DNA from: Gp6-AA40 sp035496255
Lineage (GTDB): Bacteria > Acidobacteriota > Vicinamibacteria > Vicinamibacterales > UBA2999
Length of the DNA: 64,000 nucleotides
Assembly (NCBI GenBank): GCA_035496255.1
Contig: DATJEU010000099.1
Location: forward strand, 1-64,000
Reading direction: 5' to 3'
Shown here: piece after piece, positions 1 through 9,215 of the stretch
Position numbering within the stretch: position 1 is the first letter of the stretch
Layout of the letters: the number at the start of each line of letters is the position of its first letter
Notes under the pieces: generated by a model
The model's database searches: none
Told to the model about the DNA's origin: nothing
Seen by the model: the letters and a program-made list of their open reading frames with translations, nothing else
Position numbers and translations under genes: made by a program

Positions 1-1266
<1,266 letters not shown>

Positions 1267-1309
1267 TTAAGGCTTCGGCGTTCTCCCTGTCGAGAGCGCA
1301 AGGAACCGA

Positions 1310-1996
1310 ATGGGCCTGAACGTCATCATGATGGGACCGCCAGGTGCCGGGAAGGGCACTCAGGCGACACGATTCGCCCGTGAACGTGGGCTGCTGAAGA
1401 TTTCGACGGGGGATATCCTCCGCGAGGCCATCAAGGAGCAGAGCGCGGTGGGATCGGCCGCCCGGGCGCTGATGGACCGCGGCGGGCTCGTCGACGACGC
1501 GACCATGATCGCGATCGTGTGCGAGCGGCTGCTGCGGCCGGATGCGCACGCGGGCTTCGTGCTCGACGGTTTTCCGCGGACGGTGGGGCAGGCACGCGCG
1601 CTCGACCGGATCATGGAAGAGCGCGACAACGGTCCGCTGATTGTCGTCGACGTGGTCGTGCCGGAAGAGGAACTGGTACGGCGGCTGGCGATCCGGCGGA
1701 TCTGCTCGGCGTGCGGCACCAACGCCGATCCGTTCGGCGCATCGGCCGTGTGCACGAAATGCGGCGGTGCGATGGTGCAGCGGACCGACGACAACAGCGC
1801 CGTCGTGCTGGAACGGTTGAAGGTGTACCAGCGGGCGACGAGGCCGGTGCTCGAGTATTACCGCGAGCGGCCGACCTTCCGCGTCGTCAACGGCGCACAG
1901 GCGCCGCAGCGGGTGGCGCAGGAAATGGACACGCTGATCGACGATGCGGCCGCGGCCGGCGTCGCGATGAAAGCGGGAGCGGAGCGGACCCTGTAG
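1310..1996 (+). CDS. adk: Adenylate kinase, zinc-type LID
   Basis: This enzyme interconverts ATP + AMP and 2 ADP in the cytosol. The 228-residue protein has the P-loop GPPGAGKGT at residues 9-17, the AMP-binding region DGFPRT at 86-91, and a long-form LID domain with four cysteines (C132, C135, C148, C151) in two CxxC pairs, which in this family bind a structural zinc. The ATG at 1310 is the only start that puts the P-loop at its usual distance from the N-terminus. It sits between secY and map as in many bacteria, where it is co-transcribed with ribosomal protein genes. Confidence 0.97.
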   Translation: MGLNVIMMGPPGAGKGTQATRFARERGLLKISTGDILREAIKEQSAVGSAARALMDRGGLVDDATMIAIVCERLLRPDAHAGFVLDGFPRTVGQARALDRIMEERDNGPLIVVDVVVPEEELVRRLAIRRICSACGTNADPFGASAVCTKCGGAMVQRTDDNSAVVLERLKVYQRATRPVLEYYRERPTFRVVNGAQAPQRVAQEMDTLIDDAAAAGVAMKAGAERTL

Positions 1997-2018
1997 GGTC
2001 CGCAGTGAGGGGGCCCTC

Positions 2019-2795
2019 GTGATTACCTGCCGTTCGCAGTCGGAAATCGAGAAGCTGCGACGGGTGAACCAGCTCGTCGGACGGATTCTCGCCGACCTGC
2101 GGGCGATGGTCAGGCCTGGGCTCACGACGCAGGAACTCGACGCGTTTGCCGAGGGGCAGGTGCGGGCGGCGGGCGCGGAACCGGCGTTCAAGGGCTACCA
2201 CGGGTATCCGGCGACGATCTGCGCGTCGGTGAACGAGCAGGTGGTGCACGGCATCCCGTCGAAGCGGCCGCTGGCCGTGGGCGACATCCTCTCGATCGAC
2301 ATGGGCGCACGGCTCGACGGGTTTTACGGCGACTGCGCGGTGACGGTGGCCGTCGGCGATGTAGTACCTGCCGCACGGCAGTTGCTGAAGGTCACCGAAG
2401 AGTCGTTGTTCCGTGGCATCGAGGCGGTGAAGCCGGGCGCACGGGTGTCGGACATTGGCGCGGCCGTTCAGGCGCACGTCGAGGCCCACGGGTTCTCGGT
2501 GGTGCGAGAGTTCGTCGGCCACGGCATCGGGACATCGCTGCACGAAGAGCCGCAGATCGCGAATTACGGCCCCGGTGGCCGCGGTCCGCGGCTGGCCGAA
2601 GGGATGGCGCTGGCGATCGAGCCGATGGTGAACGTCGGCAAGCCAGCGGTGAAAGTGCTTGCGGACGGGTGGACGGCGGTGACCCGCGACAGCAGCCTGT
2701 CGGCGCACTTCGAGCACACGGTGGTGGTCACCGGCGAGGGATGCGAGATTCTCACGTTGTTCGCGGGTGATCGAGCGCTCGCAGCACACTCGTGA
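2019..2795 (+). CDS. map: Methionine aminopeptidase, type I
   Basis: It removes the initiator methionine from nascent proteins after deformylation. The 258-residue protein has the complete dinuclear metal site of the family: D94, D105, H168, E201 and E232, in almost the same register as the E. coli enzyme, plus H77 in the substrate pocket. No N-terminal SH3-binding zinc extension is present, so this is the short type Ia form. The start is GTG, 22 bases after the adk stop; no better ATG exists upstream and the frame matches the family N-terminus. The stop is followed directly by a short tandem repeat leading into infA. Confidence 0.96.
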   Translation: MITCRSQSEIEKLRRVNQLVGRILADLRAMVRPGLTTQELDAFAEGQVRAAGAEPAFKGYHGYPATICASVNEQVVHGIPSKRPLAVGDILSIDMGARLDGFYGDCAVTVAVGDVVPAARQLLKVTEESLFRGIEAVKPGARVSDIGAAVQAHVEAHGFSVVREFVGHGIGTSLHEEPQIANYGPGGRGPRLAEGMALAIEPMVNVGKPAVKVLADGWTAVTRDSSLSAHFEHTVVVTGEGCEILTLFAGDRALAAHS

Positions 2796-2800
2796 TGGTT

Positions 2801-2849
2801 GATTCCTGATTCCTGAATGAATCACGAATCATGAATCAAGAATCACGAA
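2801..2849 (+). repeat. 7-bp imperfect tandem repeat running into infA
   Basis: About seven units of 7 bases: two GATTCCT, a degenerate unit, then ATCACGA, ATCATGA, ATCAAGA and ATCACGA. The array fills the map-infA spacer and continues through the first codons of infA, so that the annotated ATG at 2831 and the next five codons are themselves repeat units. No Shine-Dalgarno is recognisable in it. Confidence 0.75.
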
Positions 2850-3043
2850 TGGTGGAGGGCACGGTGGTGTCGCAGCTGCCGAGCGGGCTCTACCAGATCG
2901 AGATCGAGGGGCCGGCGCGGGTGACGGCCCACATCGGTGGTGCGCCGGACAGGAATTTCATCCGGCTGCTGGTGGGTGACCGCGTGCTGCTCGAGATGAT
3001 GCCGCGGGATCGGACACGCGGGCGGGTAACGAGGAAACTGTAG
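2831..3043 (+). CDS. infA: Translation initiation factor IF-1
   Basis: IF-1 binds the 30S A site during initiation and assists IF-2 and IF-3. The 70-residue product is a single OB-fold, close to the family's usual 72 residues, with VEGTVV at 8-13, AHIGG near 33 and the C-terminal DRTRGRVTRKL. The start at 2831 gives the standard spacing to VEGTVV, but its first codons are made of the 7-bp repeat array; ATG 2849 is the alternative and would give a protein shortened by six residues. It sits in the conserved map-infA-rpmJ-rpsM order. Confidence 0.93.
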   Translation: MNQESRMVEGTVVSQLPSGLYQIEIEGPARVTAHIGGAPDRNFIRLLVGDRVLLEMMPRDRTRGRVTRKL

Positions 3044-3051
3044 GACACGAC

Positions 3052-3165
3052 ATGAAGGTCAGAGCGTCAGTCAAGCGGATTTGCGACAAGTGCAAGGTGG
3101 TCCGCCGCCGCGGGGTGGTGCGGGTGATCTGCACGAACGCGAAGCACAAACAGAGGCAGGGGTAA
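3052..3165 (+). CDS. rpmJ: 50S ribosomal protein L36 (bL36), zinc-binding form
   Basis: This 37-residue protein is a late-assembling component of the large ribosomal subunit. Translation from ATG 3052 begins MKVRASVKRICDKCK and ends HKQRQG, the canonical short L36. The zinc-ribbon ligands C11, C14, C27 and H32 are all present, so this is the zinc-dependent (C+) paralogue and not the zinc-independent one expressed in starvation. It starts 8 bases after the infA stop and ends 3 bases before rpsM, consistent with one operon. Confidence 0.96.
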   Translation: MKVRASVKRICDKCKVVRRRGVVRVICTNAKHKQRQG

Positions 3166-3168
3166 GAG

Positions 3169-3543
3169 ATGGCTCGTATTGCTGGCGTCGATCTGCCGCG
3201 CACCAAGCGCGTTGAGATTGGCCTCACCTACATCTACGGCATCGGCCGCAAGCGGTCGAACGACATCCTCGGCGCGGCCGGCGTCAGCCCGGACATCCGG
3301 GTCAAGGACCTGTCGGAAGACGACGTCCGCAAGATCAGCAAGGTGCTCGAGGATGTGGGTGGCGTCGAGGGCGACCTCCGCAAGGAGATCTCGATGAACA
3401 TCAAGCGGCTGATGGAAATCGGCTGCTACCGCGGCCTGCGGCACCGCCGCAACCTGCCGGCGCGCGGCCAGCGGACGCGGACCAACGCACGCACACGGAA
3501 GGGCCCGCGCAAGGGCGCCGTGGCCAAGAAGAAGACGGTTTAA
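3169..3543 (+). CDS. rpsM: 30S ribosomal protein S13 (uS13)
   Basis: S13 sits in the head of the small subunit and contacts tRNA and the B1 inter-subunit bridges. The 124-residue protein begins MARIAGVDLPRTKR and contains YIYGIGRKRSNDIL, RGLRHRRNLPARGQRT and the family signature RTRTNARTRKGPRK, ending in the usual lysine-rich tail that reaches the P-site tRNA. A GAG-containing ribosome site lies between rpmJ and the ATG. It is the first of the classic alpha-operon run S13-S11-S4-alpha-L17. Confidence 0.98.
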   Translation: MARIAGVDLPRTKRVEIGLTYIYGIGRKRSNDILGAAGVSPDIRVKDLSEDDVRKISKVLEDVGGVEGDLRKEISMNIKRLMEIGCYRGLRHRRNLPARGQRTRTNARTRKGPRKGAVAKKKTV

Positions 3544-3546
3544 GCG

Positions 3547-3978
3547 ATGGCCAAGACTGAAGCAGCGACGACGCCGGGCGAAGGCAAGAAGGCGCCCCGC
3601 AAGACGTTCAAGAAGCGCGGCGAGAAGCGCGTCGTGCACCACGGGCTGGTGCACATCCATGCCTCGTTCAACAACACGCACATCACCATCACCGATCAGG
3701 AAGGCAACGTCATCGCATGGGCGAGCGCCGGCGGGATCGGCTTCAAGGGGTCGCGCAAGGGCACTCCGTATGCGGCGACGCAGGCGGCGATCAATGCGGG
3801 GAACGCCGCCAAGACGTACGGGCTGCGGTCCGTGGAGGTGCGCGTCAAGGGACCCGGGTCGGGCCGTGAATCGGCCATCCGTGCGCTCCAGACGGTCGGT
3901 ATCGAAGTGAAGTCGATCCGCGACGTCACGCCGATCCCGCACAACGGCTGCCGGCCGACGAAGCGGAGAAGAGTGTGA
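3547..3978 (+). CDS. rpsK: 30S ribosomal protein S11 (uS11)
   Basis: S11 lies on the small-subunit platform near the E-site tRNA and mRNA. At 143 residues it is slightly longer than the roughly 129-residue E. coli protein because of a basic, alanine-rich N-terminal extension (about residues 1-22). The core shows HIHASFNNTHITITD, WASAGGIGFKGSRKGTP and the C-terminal PIPHNGCRPTKRRRV, all diagnostic. It starts 3 bases after rpsM. The stop codon merges into an 8-9 bp word repeat that fills the spacer before rpsD. Confidence 0.98.
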   Translation: MAKTEAATTPGEGKKAPRKTFKKRGEKRVVHHGLVHIHASFNNTHITITDQEGNVIAWASAGGIGFKGSRKGTPYAATQAAINAGNAAKTYGLRSVEVRVKGPGSGRESAIRALQTVGIEVKSIRDVTPIPHNGCRPTKRRRV

Positions 3979-4079
3979 TTTACGAACTTACGGATTTACG
4001 AATCGACGAATTGCAGGACGCAGAGCCATTCGTCAATCAAGTCGTCAATTCGTAGATTCGTCAATTCGTCAATTCGAGG
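3976..4079 (+). repeat. 8-9 bp word-like tandem repeat between rpsK and rpsD
   Basis: The spacer begins with repeats of the form GATTTACGA / ACTTACG / ATCGACGA and ends with a cleaner array: ATTCGTCA at 4028, ATTCGTAG at 4048, ATTCGTCA at 4056 and 4064, and ATTCGAGG at 4072. The last unit supplies a GAGGA ribosome site for rpsD. The array also contains the rpsK stop codon. No gene or terminator is visible in it. Confidence 0.75.
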
Positions 4080-4088
4080 AATGTATTA

Positions 4089-4718
4089 ATGGCTCGTTAC
4101 ATCGGACCTGTTTGCCGTCTGTGCCGCCGTGAGGGGATGAAGCTGTTCCTCAAGGGCGAGCGCTGCTATACCGAGAAGTGCGCGATCGAGAAGCGGAACT
4201 TCGCGCCAGGCCAGCACGGCAAGACGCGCAAGTCGAAGCTCGCCGGCTACGGCGTGCAGTTGCGCGAGAAGCAGAAGGTGAAGCGCATCTACGGCGTGCT
4301 CGAGGATCAGTTCCGCCGTTACTTCGAACAGGCGGAGCGGACGCGCGGCATTACGGGTGAGACGCTGCTGCAGCTCCTGGAACGCCGCCTCGACAACGTC
4401 GCGTATCGCCTCGGCTTTGCGACGTCGCGCGCGCAGGCGCGGCAGTTGGTGCGCCACGGCCACTTCACGGTCAATGGCCGCAAGGTCGACATCCCGTCGT
4501 TCTCGGTGAAGCCGGGCGACGTCGTCGGCATCCGACAGACCAGCCGCAACAACCCGGCGATCCTCCACGCGCTGGAAGAAGTGAAGGGCCGCGGCGTGCC
4601 GGAATGGCTGTCGTTCGATCAGGCCGCGCTGTCGGCCAGGATCGGCTCGGTGCCGACACGCGAGCAGATCAACCTGCCCGTGCAGGAACAGTTGATCGTC
4701 GAGTTGTACAGTAAGTAG
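4089..4718 (+). CDS. rpsD: 30S ribosomal protein S4 (uS4), four-cysteine form
   Basis: S4 is a primary 16S rRNA binder that nucleates small-subunit assembly; in many bacteria it also represses the alpha operon. The 209-residue protein has the N-terminal zinc-type cysteines C9, C12, C26 and C31, the RNA-binding core with RRLDNVAYRLGFATSRAQAR around residue 100, and the S4 domain ending IVELYSK. Its ribosome site (GAGGA) is provided by the last unit of the upstream repeat. A 215-base gap, unusually long for this operon, separates it from rpoA. Confidence 0.98.
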   Translation: MARYIGPVCRLCRREGMKLFLKGERCYTEKCAIEKRNFAPGQHGKTRKSKLAGYGVQLREKQKVKRIYGVLEDQFRRYFEQAERTRGITGETLLQLLERRLDNVAYRLGFATSRAQARQLVRHGHFTVNGRKVDIPSFSVKPGDVVGIRQTSRNNPAILHALEEVKGRGVPEWLSFDQAALSARIGSVPTREQINLPVQEQLIVELYSK

Positions 4719-4724
4719 CCCGAA

Positions 4725-4791
4725 AATTGGGAGTTGGCTGGCGATTGAGGCTGGGAGTTAGCTCGCCGCTCCCAAACGCCAACCCCCAAGC
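4725..4791 (+). repeat. Word-like repeat with GGGAGTTGG / CTCCCAA elements
   Basis: The rpsD-rpoA spacer carries GGGAGTTGG, GGCTGGGAGTTAG and, in inverted orientation, CTCCCAAACGCCAACCCCC. The same word (TTGGGAGTTGG and its complement) recurs around 6583-6608, 6660-6684 and 56425-56497. There is no open frame of coding character here. The repeat probably does not end transcription, since rpoA follows. Confidence 0.5.
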
Positions 4792-4802
4792 GTCCGACGG
4801 TG

Positions 4803-4827
4803 GTAGGGGCCGGCCTTCAGGTCGGCC
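4803..4827 (+). repeat. REP-like palindrome, copy 1
   Basis: The 25-base element starts GTAGGGGCCGGCC and ends TTCAGGTCGGCC; the arms form a GGCCGRCC/GGTCGGCC stem around a short CTT(T)CA loop. It belongs to a dispersed family with copies near 34634, 35822, 37069-37198 and, shortened by one base, inside a coding region at 36839. Here it lies within the alpha-operon transcript, between rpsD and rpoA. Confidence 0.6.
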
Positions 4828-4933
4828 ATCGCATCCATCAGCCCGCAGCTTGACAGGCCTGCAGCGGGAGGCTGGTGGTTCACTCGCAGGTCTGGAGGCC
4901 GGGGCTGCCGGCCCGTAGCGAAAGGAAGCACTG

Positions 4934-5911
4934 ATGCTCTGGAAAGGTTTTCAGCGTCCCAAGCGGCTCGACTTCGAGCGCGACACCCTCACCGATCGAT
5001 ACGGCCGGTTCACGGCGCAGCCGTTCGAGCGCGGCTTCGGCACCACCATCGGTAACGCGCTGCGGCGCGTGCTGCTGTCGTCGATTGAAGGCGCGGCGAT
5101 CACGGCGGTGAAGATCGACGGAGTGCTGCACGAGTTCTCGCCGATTCCGGGCGTCGTTGAGGATGCGACCGACATCATCCTCAACTTGAAGCAGATTCCG
5201 CTGAAGGTACACGTCGACTACACGAAGACGCTGTACCTGCGCGTCGATAAGCCGGGCATCGTCCGCGCCAAGGATATCGAGGTCGATCAGGACGTCGAGA
5301 TCCTCGAGCCGGAAGCGCACATCGCGACCGTGTCCGAGGGCGGCAAGCTGCACATGGAACTGCGGATGAAGCGCGGCCGCGGCTACATTTCGGCCGACAA
5401 GAACTTTGACGAGGATCTCGGCATCGGCTGGATCCCGGTGGATTCCGTGCACTCGCCGGTCAAGAAGGTGAACTACCTGGTGGAAGCGGCCCGCGTCGGC
5501 CAGGCGACCGATTACGACAAGCTGACACTCGACGTCTGGACCAACGGCTCCGTGACGGCGCGGGATGCGGTGTCGCTGGCGGCGAAGCTGATTCGGGATC
5601 ACCTGAACATCTTCATCAACCTCGAAGATGCTGGTGAACTGCCGGAAGCGCAGGCCGAGCAGCCGCGTGCCGGGGCCGCGAACGAGAATCTCGACAAGAG
5701 CGTCGAGGAGCTGGAACTGTCGGTGCGCTCGTACAACTGCCTGAAGAACGCGAACATCCGCACGATTCGCGAACTGGTGCAGAAGACCGAGGCCGAGATG
5801 CTCAAGACGAAGAACTTCGGCCGTAAGTCGCTGAACGAGATCAAGGAGATCCTGCACAGCATGGGGTTGAGCCTCGGGATGCGGCTCGACCAGCCGGCGC
5901 ACCAGGAGTAG
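4934..5911 (+). CDS. rpoA: DNA-directed RNA polymerase subunit alpha
   Basis: The alpha dimer scaffolds RNA polymerase assembly and its C-terminal domain contacts UP elements and activators. The 325-residue protein has the N-terminal dimerisation domain (ERGFGTTIGNALRRVLLSSI at about 34-53), an acidic, alanine-rich linker near 232-252, and an intact alpha-CTD with the LSVRSYNCLKNANIRTIREL helix-hairpin-helix region and NFGRKSLNEIKEIL. A GAAAGGAAG ribosome site precedes ATG 4934. The order rpsD-rpoA-rplQ is standard, but the upstream spacer is expanded by repeats. Confidence 0.98.
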   Translation: MLWKGFQRPKRLDFERDTLTDRYGRFTAQPFERGFGTTIGNALRRVLLSSIEGAAITAVKIDGVLHEFSPIPGVVEDATDIILNLKQIPLKVHVDYTKTLYLRVDKPGIVRAKDIEVDQDVEILEPEAHIATVSEGGKLHMELRMKRGRGYISADKNFDEDLGIGWIPVDSVHSPVKKVNYLVEAARVGQATDYDKLTLDVWTNGSVTARDAVSLAAKLIRDHLNIFINLEDAGELPEAQAEQPRAGAANENLDKSVEELELSVRSYNCLKNANIRTIRELVQKTEAEMLKTKNFGRKSLNEIKEILHSMGLSLGMRLDQPAHQE

Positions 5912-5990
5912 GAGATCGGCGACCGATTCCTGACCCCGACGTCCGGTACGGAGGTCGAGAGTCGGACGCCGGAAGCCATCAAAGATTGCC

Positions 5991-6575
5991 ATGAGACACA
6001 ACGTTGCACATCGGAAACTCGGCCGCGTGACGGAGCATCGCATCGCGATGCTCCGCAATCAGGCCATCTCCCTGCTCCGCCACGAGCGCATCGAAACGAC
6101 GGTGCCCAAGGCGAAGGAGCTGAAGCCGTTCGTCGAACGGCTGATCACGCTCGCCAAGCGCGGCAACGCCGCCGGCAGCGCGGACGGAAAAGCGTTGCAC
6201 GCGCGCCGCATGGTGCTGGCGGAGCTTCCGGACAAGGAGATCGTCAGCAAGTTGTTCGAGACGATCGCGCCGCGCTTCGCCGAACGGCCCGGCGGCTACA
6301 CGCGACTGCTGCGAATCGGCTTCCGCCGCGGTGACGGCGCCGAGGTGGCGCAGGTCGAGCTCGTCGGCAGTGAATACGATCCGGCGGCCGCGGCGAAGGA
6401 GTCCGAGGAAGCCGAAGCGCCGAAGAAAACGAAGACCGTCGGCGAACGCCTGCGTCAGACCGCGCAGCGGATACGCGGCGCCAAGGACACCGGCGGCTCG
6501 AAAGCGCAGGCCGGCGGCCAGACCAAGGGCCGGCCGCAGAAGTCGACGACGCCTAGAAAGGCTGGCGGGTCGTAG
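5991..6575 (+). CDS. rplQ: 50S ribosomal protein L17 (bL17) with C-terminal extension
   Basis: L17 lies near the peptide exit tunnel of the large subunit. The core (about residues 1-118) has the family start MRHNVAHRKLGR, then LLRHERIETTVPKAKELKPF and GGYTRLLRIGFRRGDGAEVAQVELV. Beyond it is a tail of about 75 residues rich in K, A, G and Q with no recognisable domain; E. coli L17 is only 127 residues long. Similar low-complexity tails occur on L17 in several phyla. It is the last gene of the operon and is followed by a strong terminator hairpin. Confidence 0.97.
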   Translation: MRHNVAHRKLGRVTEHRIAMLRNQAISLLRHERIETTVPKAKELKPFVERLITLAKRGNAAGSADGKALHARRMVLAELPDKEIVSKLFETIAPRFAERPGGYTRLLRIGFRRGDGAEVAQVELVGSEYDPAAAAKESEEAEAPKKTKTVGERLRQTAQRIRGAKDTGGSKAQAGGQTKGRPQKSTTPRKAGGS

Positions 6576-6611
6576 CCTCCCGACTCCCAACCGAACTTCG
6601 GCCCGAATTCC

Positions 6612-6656
6612 AAAGCGAAAGGCCCGGCAGCGTGAGCTGACCGGGCCTTTTGCTTT
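6612..6656. terminator. Terminator between rplQ and the convergent EF-G-like gene
   Basis: A stem of 10 perfect pairs (AAAGGCCCGG with CCGGGCCTTTT) around a 13-base loop extends outward through GC and AAAG/CTTT pairs to about 16 bp. A T-rich end follows on both strands because the arms begin with A and end with T. It lies in the 107-base gap between two convergent genes, so it likely ends transcription from both sides. Confidence 0.85.
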
Positions 6657-6682
6657 CGGCGTTGGGAATTGGGCGTTGGCAG

Positions 6683-8776
6683 TTACACGGCCTCGGCGTG
6701 CTCGTGACCGTGCGCGACCTTGGCAGTCGCGATGATCTTTCCCTGGAGCGCCTGCGGCACTTCCTCGTAGTGCGAGTACTCCATGTGGTAGCTGCCACGG
6801 CCGCCGGTGGCTGACGTGAGGTGCTGCTCGTACGTGAGCATCTCAGCCATCGGGACCTGCGCACGGATGACGGTGGTGGCGCCCCGCGAGTCCATGCCGG
6901 CGATGCGACCGCGCCGGCCGTTCAGGTCGCCCATCAGATCGCCGGCGAAGTCGCTGGGTGCGTAGACTTCGACCTGCATGATCGGCTCGAGGATCGTCGG
7001 ACGCGCGCGCGTCATCGCATCCTTGAACGCGAGCGAGCCCGCCATCTTGAACGACAGTTCGTTCGAGTCCACCGGGTGAAACGAGCCGTCGAACACCGTC
7101 GCCTTGAAATCGACCATCGGATAGCCGGCAAGGAAGCCGCGCATCCGGGCATCCTGAATCCCTTTTTCGACGGCCGGTACGAACTGCCGCGGAATCGAGC
7201 CGCCGAAGATGTCGTCGACGAACTGAAAGTCGCTGCCGCGGGGCAGCGGTTCCACCTTGATCTTGCAGTCGCCGAACTGGCCGTGGCCGCCGGTCTGCTT
7301 CTTGTGACGGCCGTGCGCTTCGGTCGCCGCGGTGATCGTCTCCCGATACGGGATCCGTGGCGGCTTCAGGTTCACTTCCACCCCGAACCGCCGCTTCAAC
7401 TTGGCGACGGTGACCTCGATGTGGAGTTGTCCCTGCCCGGCCAAAAGCAGCTCGTTCGTCTGCGGGTCGCGCATGTATTTGATCGAGGGGTCTTCCTCCT
7501 CGAGGCGGTGCATCGACGTGCTGATCTTGTCCTCGTCGCCACGTGACTTCGGCTCGATGGCATAGGCGAGGACCGGGTCCGGGAACCGGATTGGGGGGAA
7601 GCCGAACGTCGTCCCCTTCTCGGCGATCACGTCGTTGGTGTGGGTGTCCTTCAGCTTGGCGACGGCACCGAGATCGCCGGCCTTGAGTTCCGGCACGTGC
7701 GTCTGTGTTTTTCCCTGAAGCGCCAACAGGTGGCCAAGGCGCTCGGTCGTGTCGCGCGTGAGGTTACCGACGGTGGCGTCGGACTTCAGCGATCCCGACA
7801 CGACGCGCAGCATCGTGATGCGGCCGGCGAAGGGGTCGGCGATCGTCTTCCACACGAACGCGGTGTAGGGCGCGCTCGCGGACGCCTTGATCGTCAGATC
7901 CGTTCCGTCGGTGTTGACGGCCGGGAACTCGCGTTCGGCCGGCGACGGCACACAGTTCACGATCGCGTCGAGCAGCGGCTGGATGCCGGTGGCGTGCAGC
8001 CCGGACGTGCACACGAGCGGGAAGATCCGTCCCGCGATCGTCGCGTTGCGGAGCCCGGACACCAGTTGCTCCTGCGTCAGCGTGCCCGCGGAGAAGAACG
8101 TCTCCATCAGCGACTCGTCGGCCTCGGCCACCATCTCGATCAGTTCGTCGCGCGCGGCGGTGGCCTTGTCGGCGAGCGCCGCCGGAATCTCACCTTCGGT
8201 GACCGCACCGGTGTTGGGCGCGAACGTCAGCGCCTTCATCGTCACCAGGTCGACGACGCCGTTGAACTGTCGTTCCTCGCCGATCGGCAGTTGAATCGGA
8301 ACGATTTCGCGGGCGCAGTCGCGATGCAGCGACTCGAGCGCGCGATCGAGGCTCGCCCGTTCCCGCTCGAGGCGATTGACGACGACGATGCGCGGCAGGC
8401 TGAGGCTGGCGGCTTCACCCCACAGTTTTTCCGTCTGGACCTCGACGCCGGCAACGGCATCCACCGTGACGATGGCCGCTTCGACGACGCGCAGCGCGGA
8501 GCGCGCATCAGAGAGGAAGTTGGCGAATCCGGGGGTGTCGATGATGTTGATCTTGGTCTGGTGCCATTCGGCGTAGGCGAGGCTGGAGGAGAGCGTGTGC
8601 TTGCGGGCGATTTCTTCTTCGTCGAAGTCGGTGACGGTTGTGCCGTCGTCGACCTTGCCGAGCCGGTTGACCGCGCCCGCGACGAAGAGCATGGTCGATA
8701 CCAACTGGGTCTTGCCACACCCGCCGTGTCCAACCAGGGCCACGTTGCGGAGAGCGGCGGCGTCATAGACCTTCAT
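6683..8776 (-). CDS. Elongation factor G-like GTPase (EF-G-2 type paralogue)
   Basis: This 697-residue protein has the full five-domain EF-G layout but diverges from canonical FusA. The P-loop is GHGGCGKT (16-23) and the G3 motif IDTPGF (79-84) is intact. Switch I reads DEEEIARKHT where canonical EF-G has an RGIT sequence, and the G4 motif is NRLE at 134-137 where NKxD is expected. These traits fit the EF-G-like paralogue group whose best-known member is Thermus EF-G-2. The start at 8776 is chosen because GGAGGG precedes it by about 8 bases and it begins the conserved domain; a longer frame from 8821 has no support. Its role in translation is not defined by sequence. Confidence 0.9.
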   Translation of the reverse strand: MKVYDAAALRNVALVGHGGCGKTQLVSTMLFVAGAVNRLGKVDDGTTVTDFDEEEIARKHTLSSSLAYAEWHQTKINIIDTPGFANFLSDARSALRVVEAAIVTVDAVAGVEVQTEKLWGEAASLSLPRIVVVNRLERERASLDRALESLHRDCAREIVPIQLPIGEERQFNGVVDLVTMKALTFAPNTGAVTEGEIPAALADKATAARDELIEMVAEADESLMETFFSAGTLTQEQLVSGLRNATIAGRIFPLVCTSGLHATGIQPLLDAIVNCVPSPAEREFPAVNTDGTDLTIKASASAPYTAFVWKTIADPFAGRITMLRVVSGSLKSDATVGNLTRDTTERLGHLLALQGKTQTHVPELKAGDLGAVAKLKDTHTNDVIAEKGTTFGFPPIRFPDPVLAYAIEPKSRGDEDKISTSMHRLEEEDPSIKYMRDPQTNELLLAGQGQLHIEVTVAKLKRRFGVEVNLKPPRIPYRETITAATEAHGRHKKQTGGHGQFGDCKIKVEPLPRGSDFQFVDDIFGGSIPRQFVPAVEKGIQDARMRGFLAGYPMVDFKATVFDGSFHPVDSNELSFKMAGSLAFKDAMTRARPTILEPIMQVEVYAPSDFAGDLMGDLNGRRGRIAGMDSRGATTVIRAQVPMAEMLTYEQHLTSATGGRGSYHMEYSHYEEVPQALQGKIIATAKVAHGHEHAEAV

Positions 8777-9199
8777 AGGGGTATCCCTCCTGCCTGCGCC
8801 AGCTGCGCGAGGCGCCTCCACCTGTATTGTGACGGATCGCCCGTCGACGCCGGCGACCCCGGAGCAGGGGCGCGATCATAGTCACCAGGCCCGGCTGCGG
8901 CAAGGTGAACCGCCGTATCCGGTTGCGGCGATAGTGGTTGTGGTGAATGCCACGAATCTGTCGGCAAATGACGTCGAGCAGACATTTCTGTGCTGCGATC
9001 GGGCAAGCGCGCCGATTCTGTTGCGTCCGCCTCACCGCAGCCGATCTCGTCGGCGGCCTGCAATGTCGACAAATAGGTCCTGTTTATCAAGCATATCGAC
9101 ATAATTGTCGTACATGCGGCAGGTATTGCGGCCCCGGGCGCATCCCTGTAAACGCCTGCATTCATTCATCTTGTCATGACGCTCGCGCCCTGGCGTGCG
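8777..9199. other. Non-coding gap between EF-G-like gene and amtB promoter
   Basis: About 420 bases without a credible gene; frames here are short and lack coding character. The sequence is more AT-rich around 9060-9120 and there contains the imperfect palindrome CGACATAATTGTCG (9097-9110, five-base arms) plus a nearby TGTCGACA at 9064. It presumably holds the promoter of the minus-strand EF-G-like gene and regulatory sequence for amtB, but no confident -35/-10 pair was found. Confidence 0.5.
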
Positions 9200-9215
9200 T
9201 GGCGTTCGTCTTGCT
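9200..9215 (+). promoter_or_regulatory. Candidate sigma-54 (-24/-12) promoter of amtB
   Basis: TGGCGTTCGTCTTGCT matches the sigma-54 consensus TGGCACG-N4-TTGCW at TGGC and TTGCT, with the GG and GC pairs exactly 12 bases apart. Transcription would begin near 9226, about 100 bases before amtB. Sigma-54/NtrC control of ammonium channel genes is well known; no clear NtrC enhancer site was recognised upstream. Confidence 0.5.

Noticed and set aside
4880..6058. 392-codon minus-strand frame over rpoA
   Set aside because: Shadow of rpoA with low-complexity arginine/leucine-rich composition.
9097..9110. CGACATAATTGTCG as an NtrC or FNR-type operator
   Set aside because: It matches neither consensus; only five-base arms, so it is mentioned but not called as a site.
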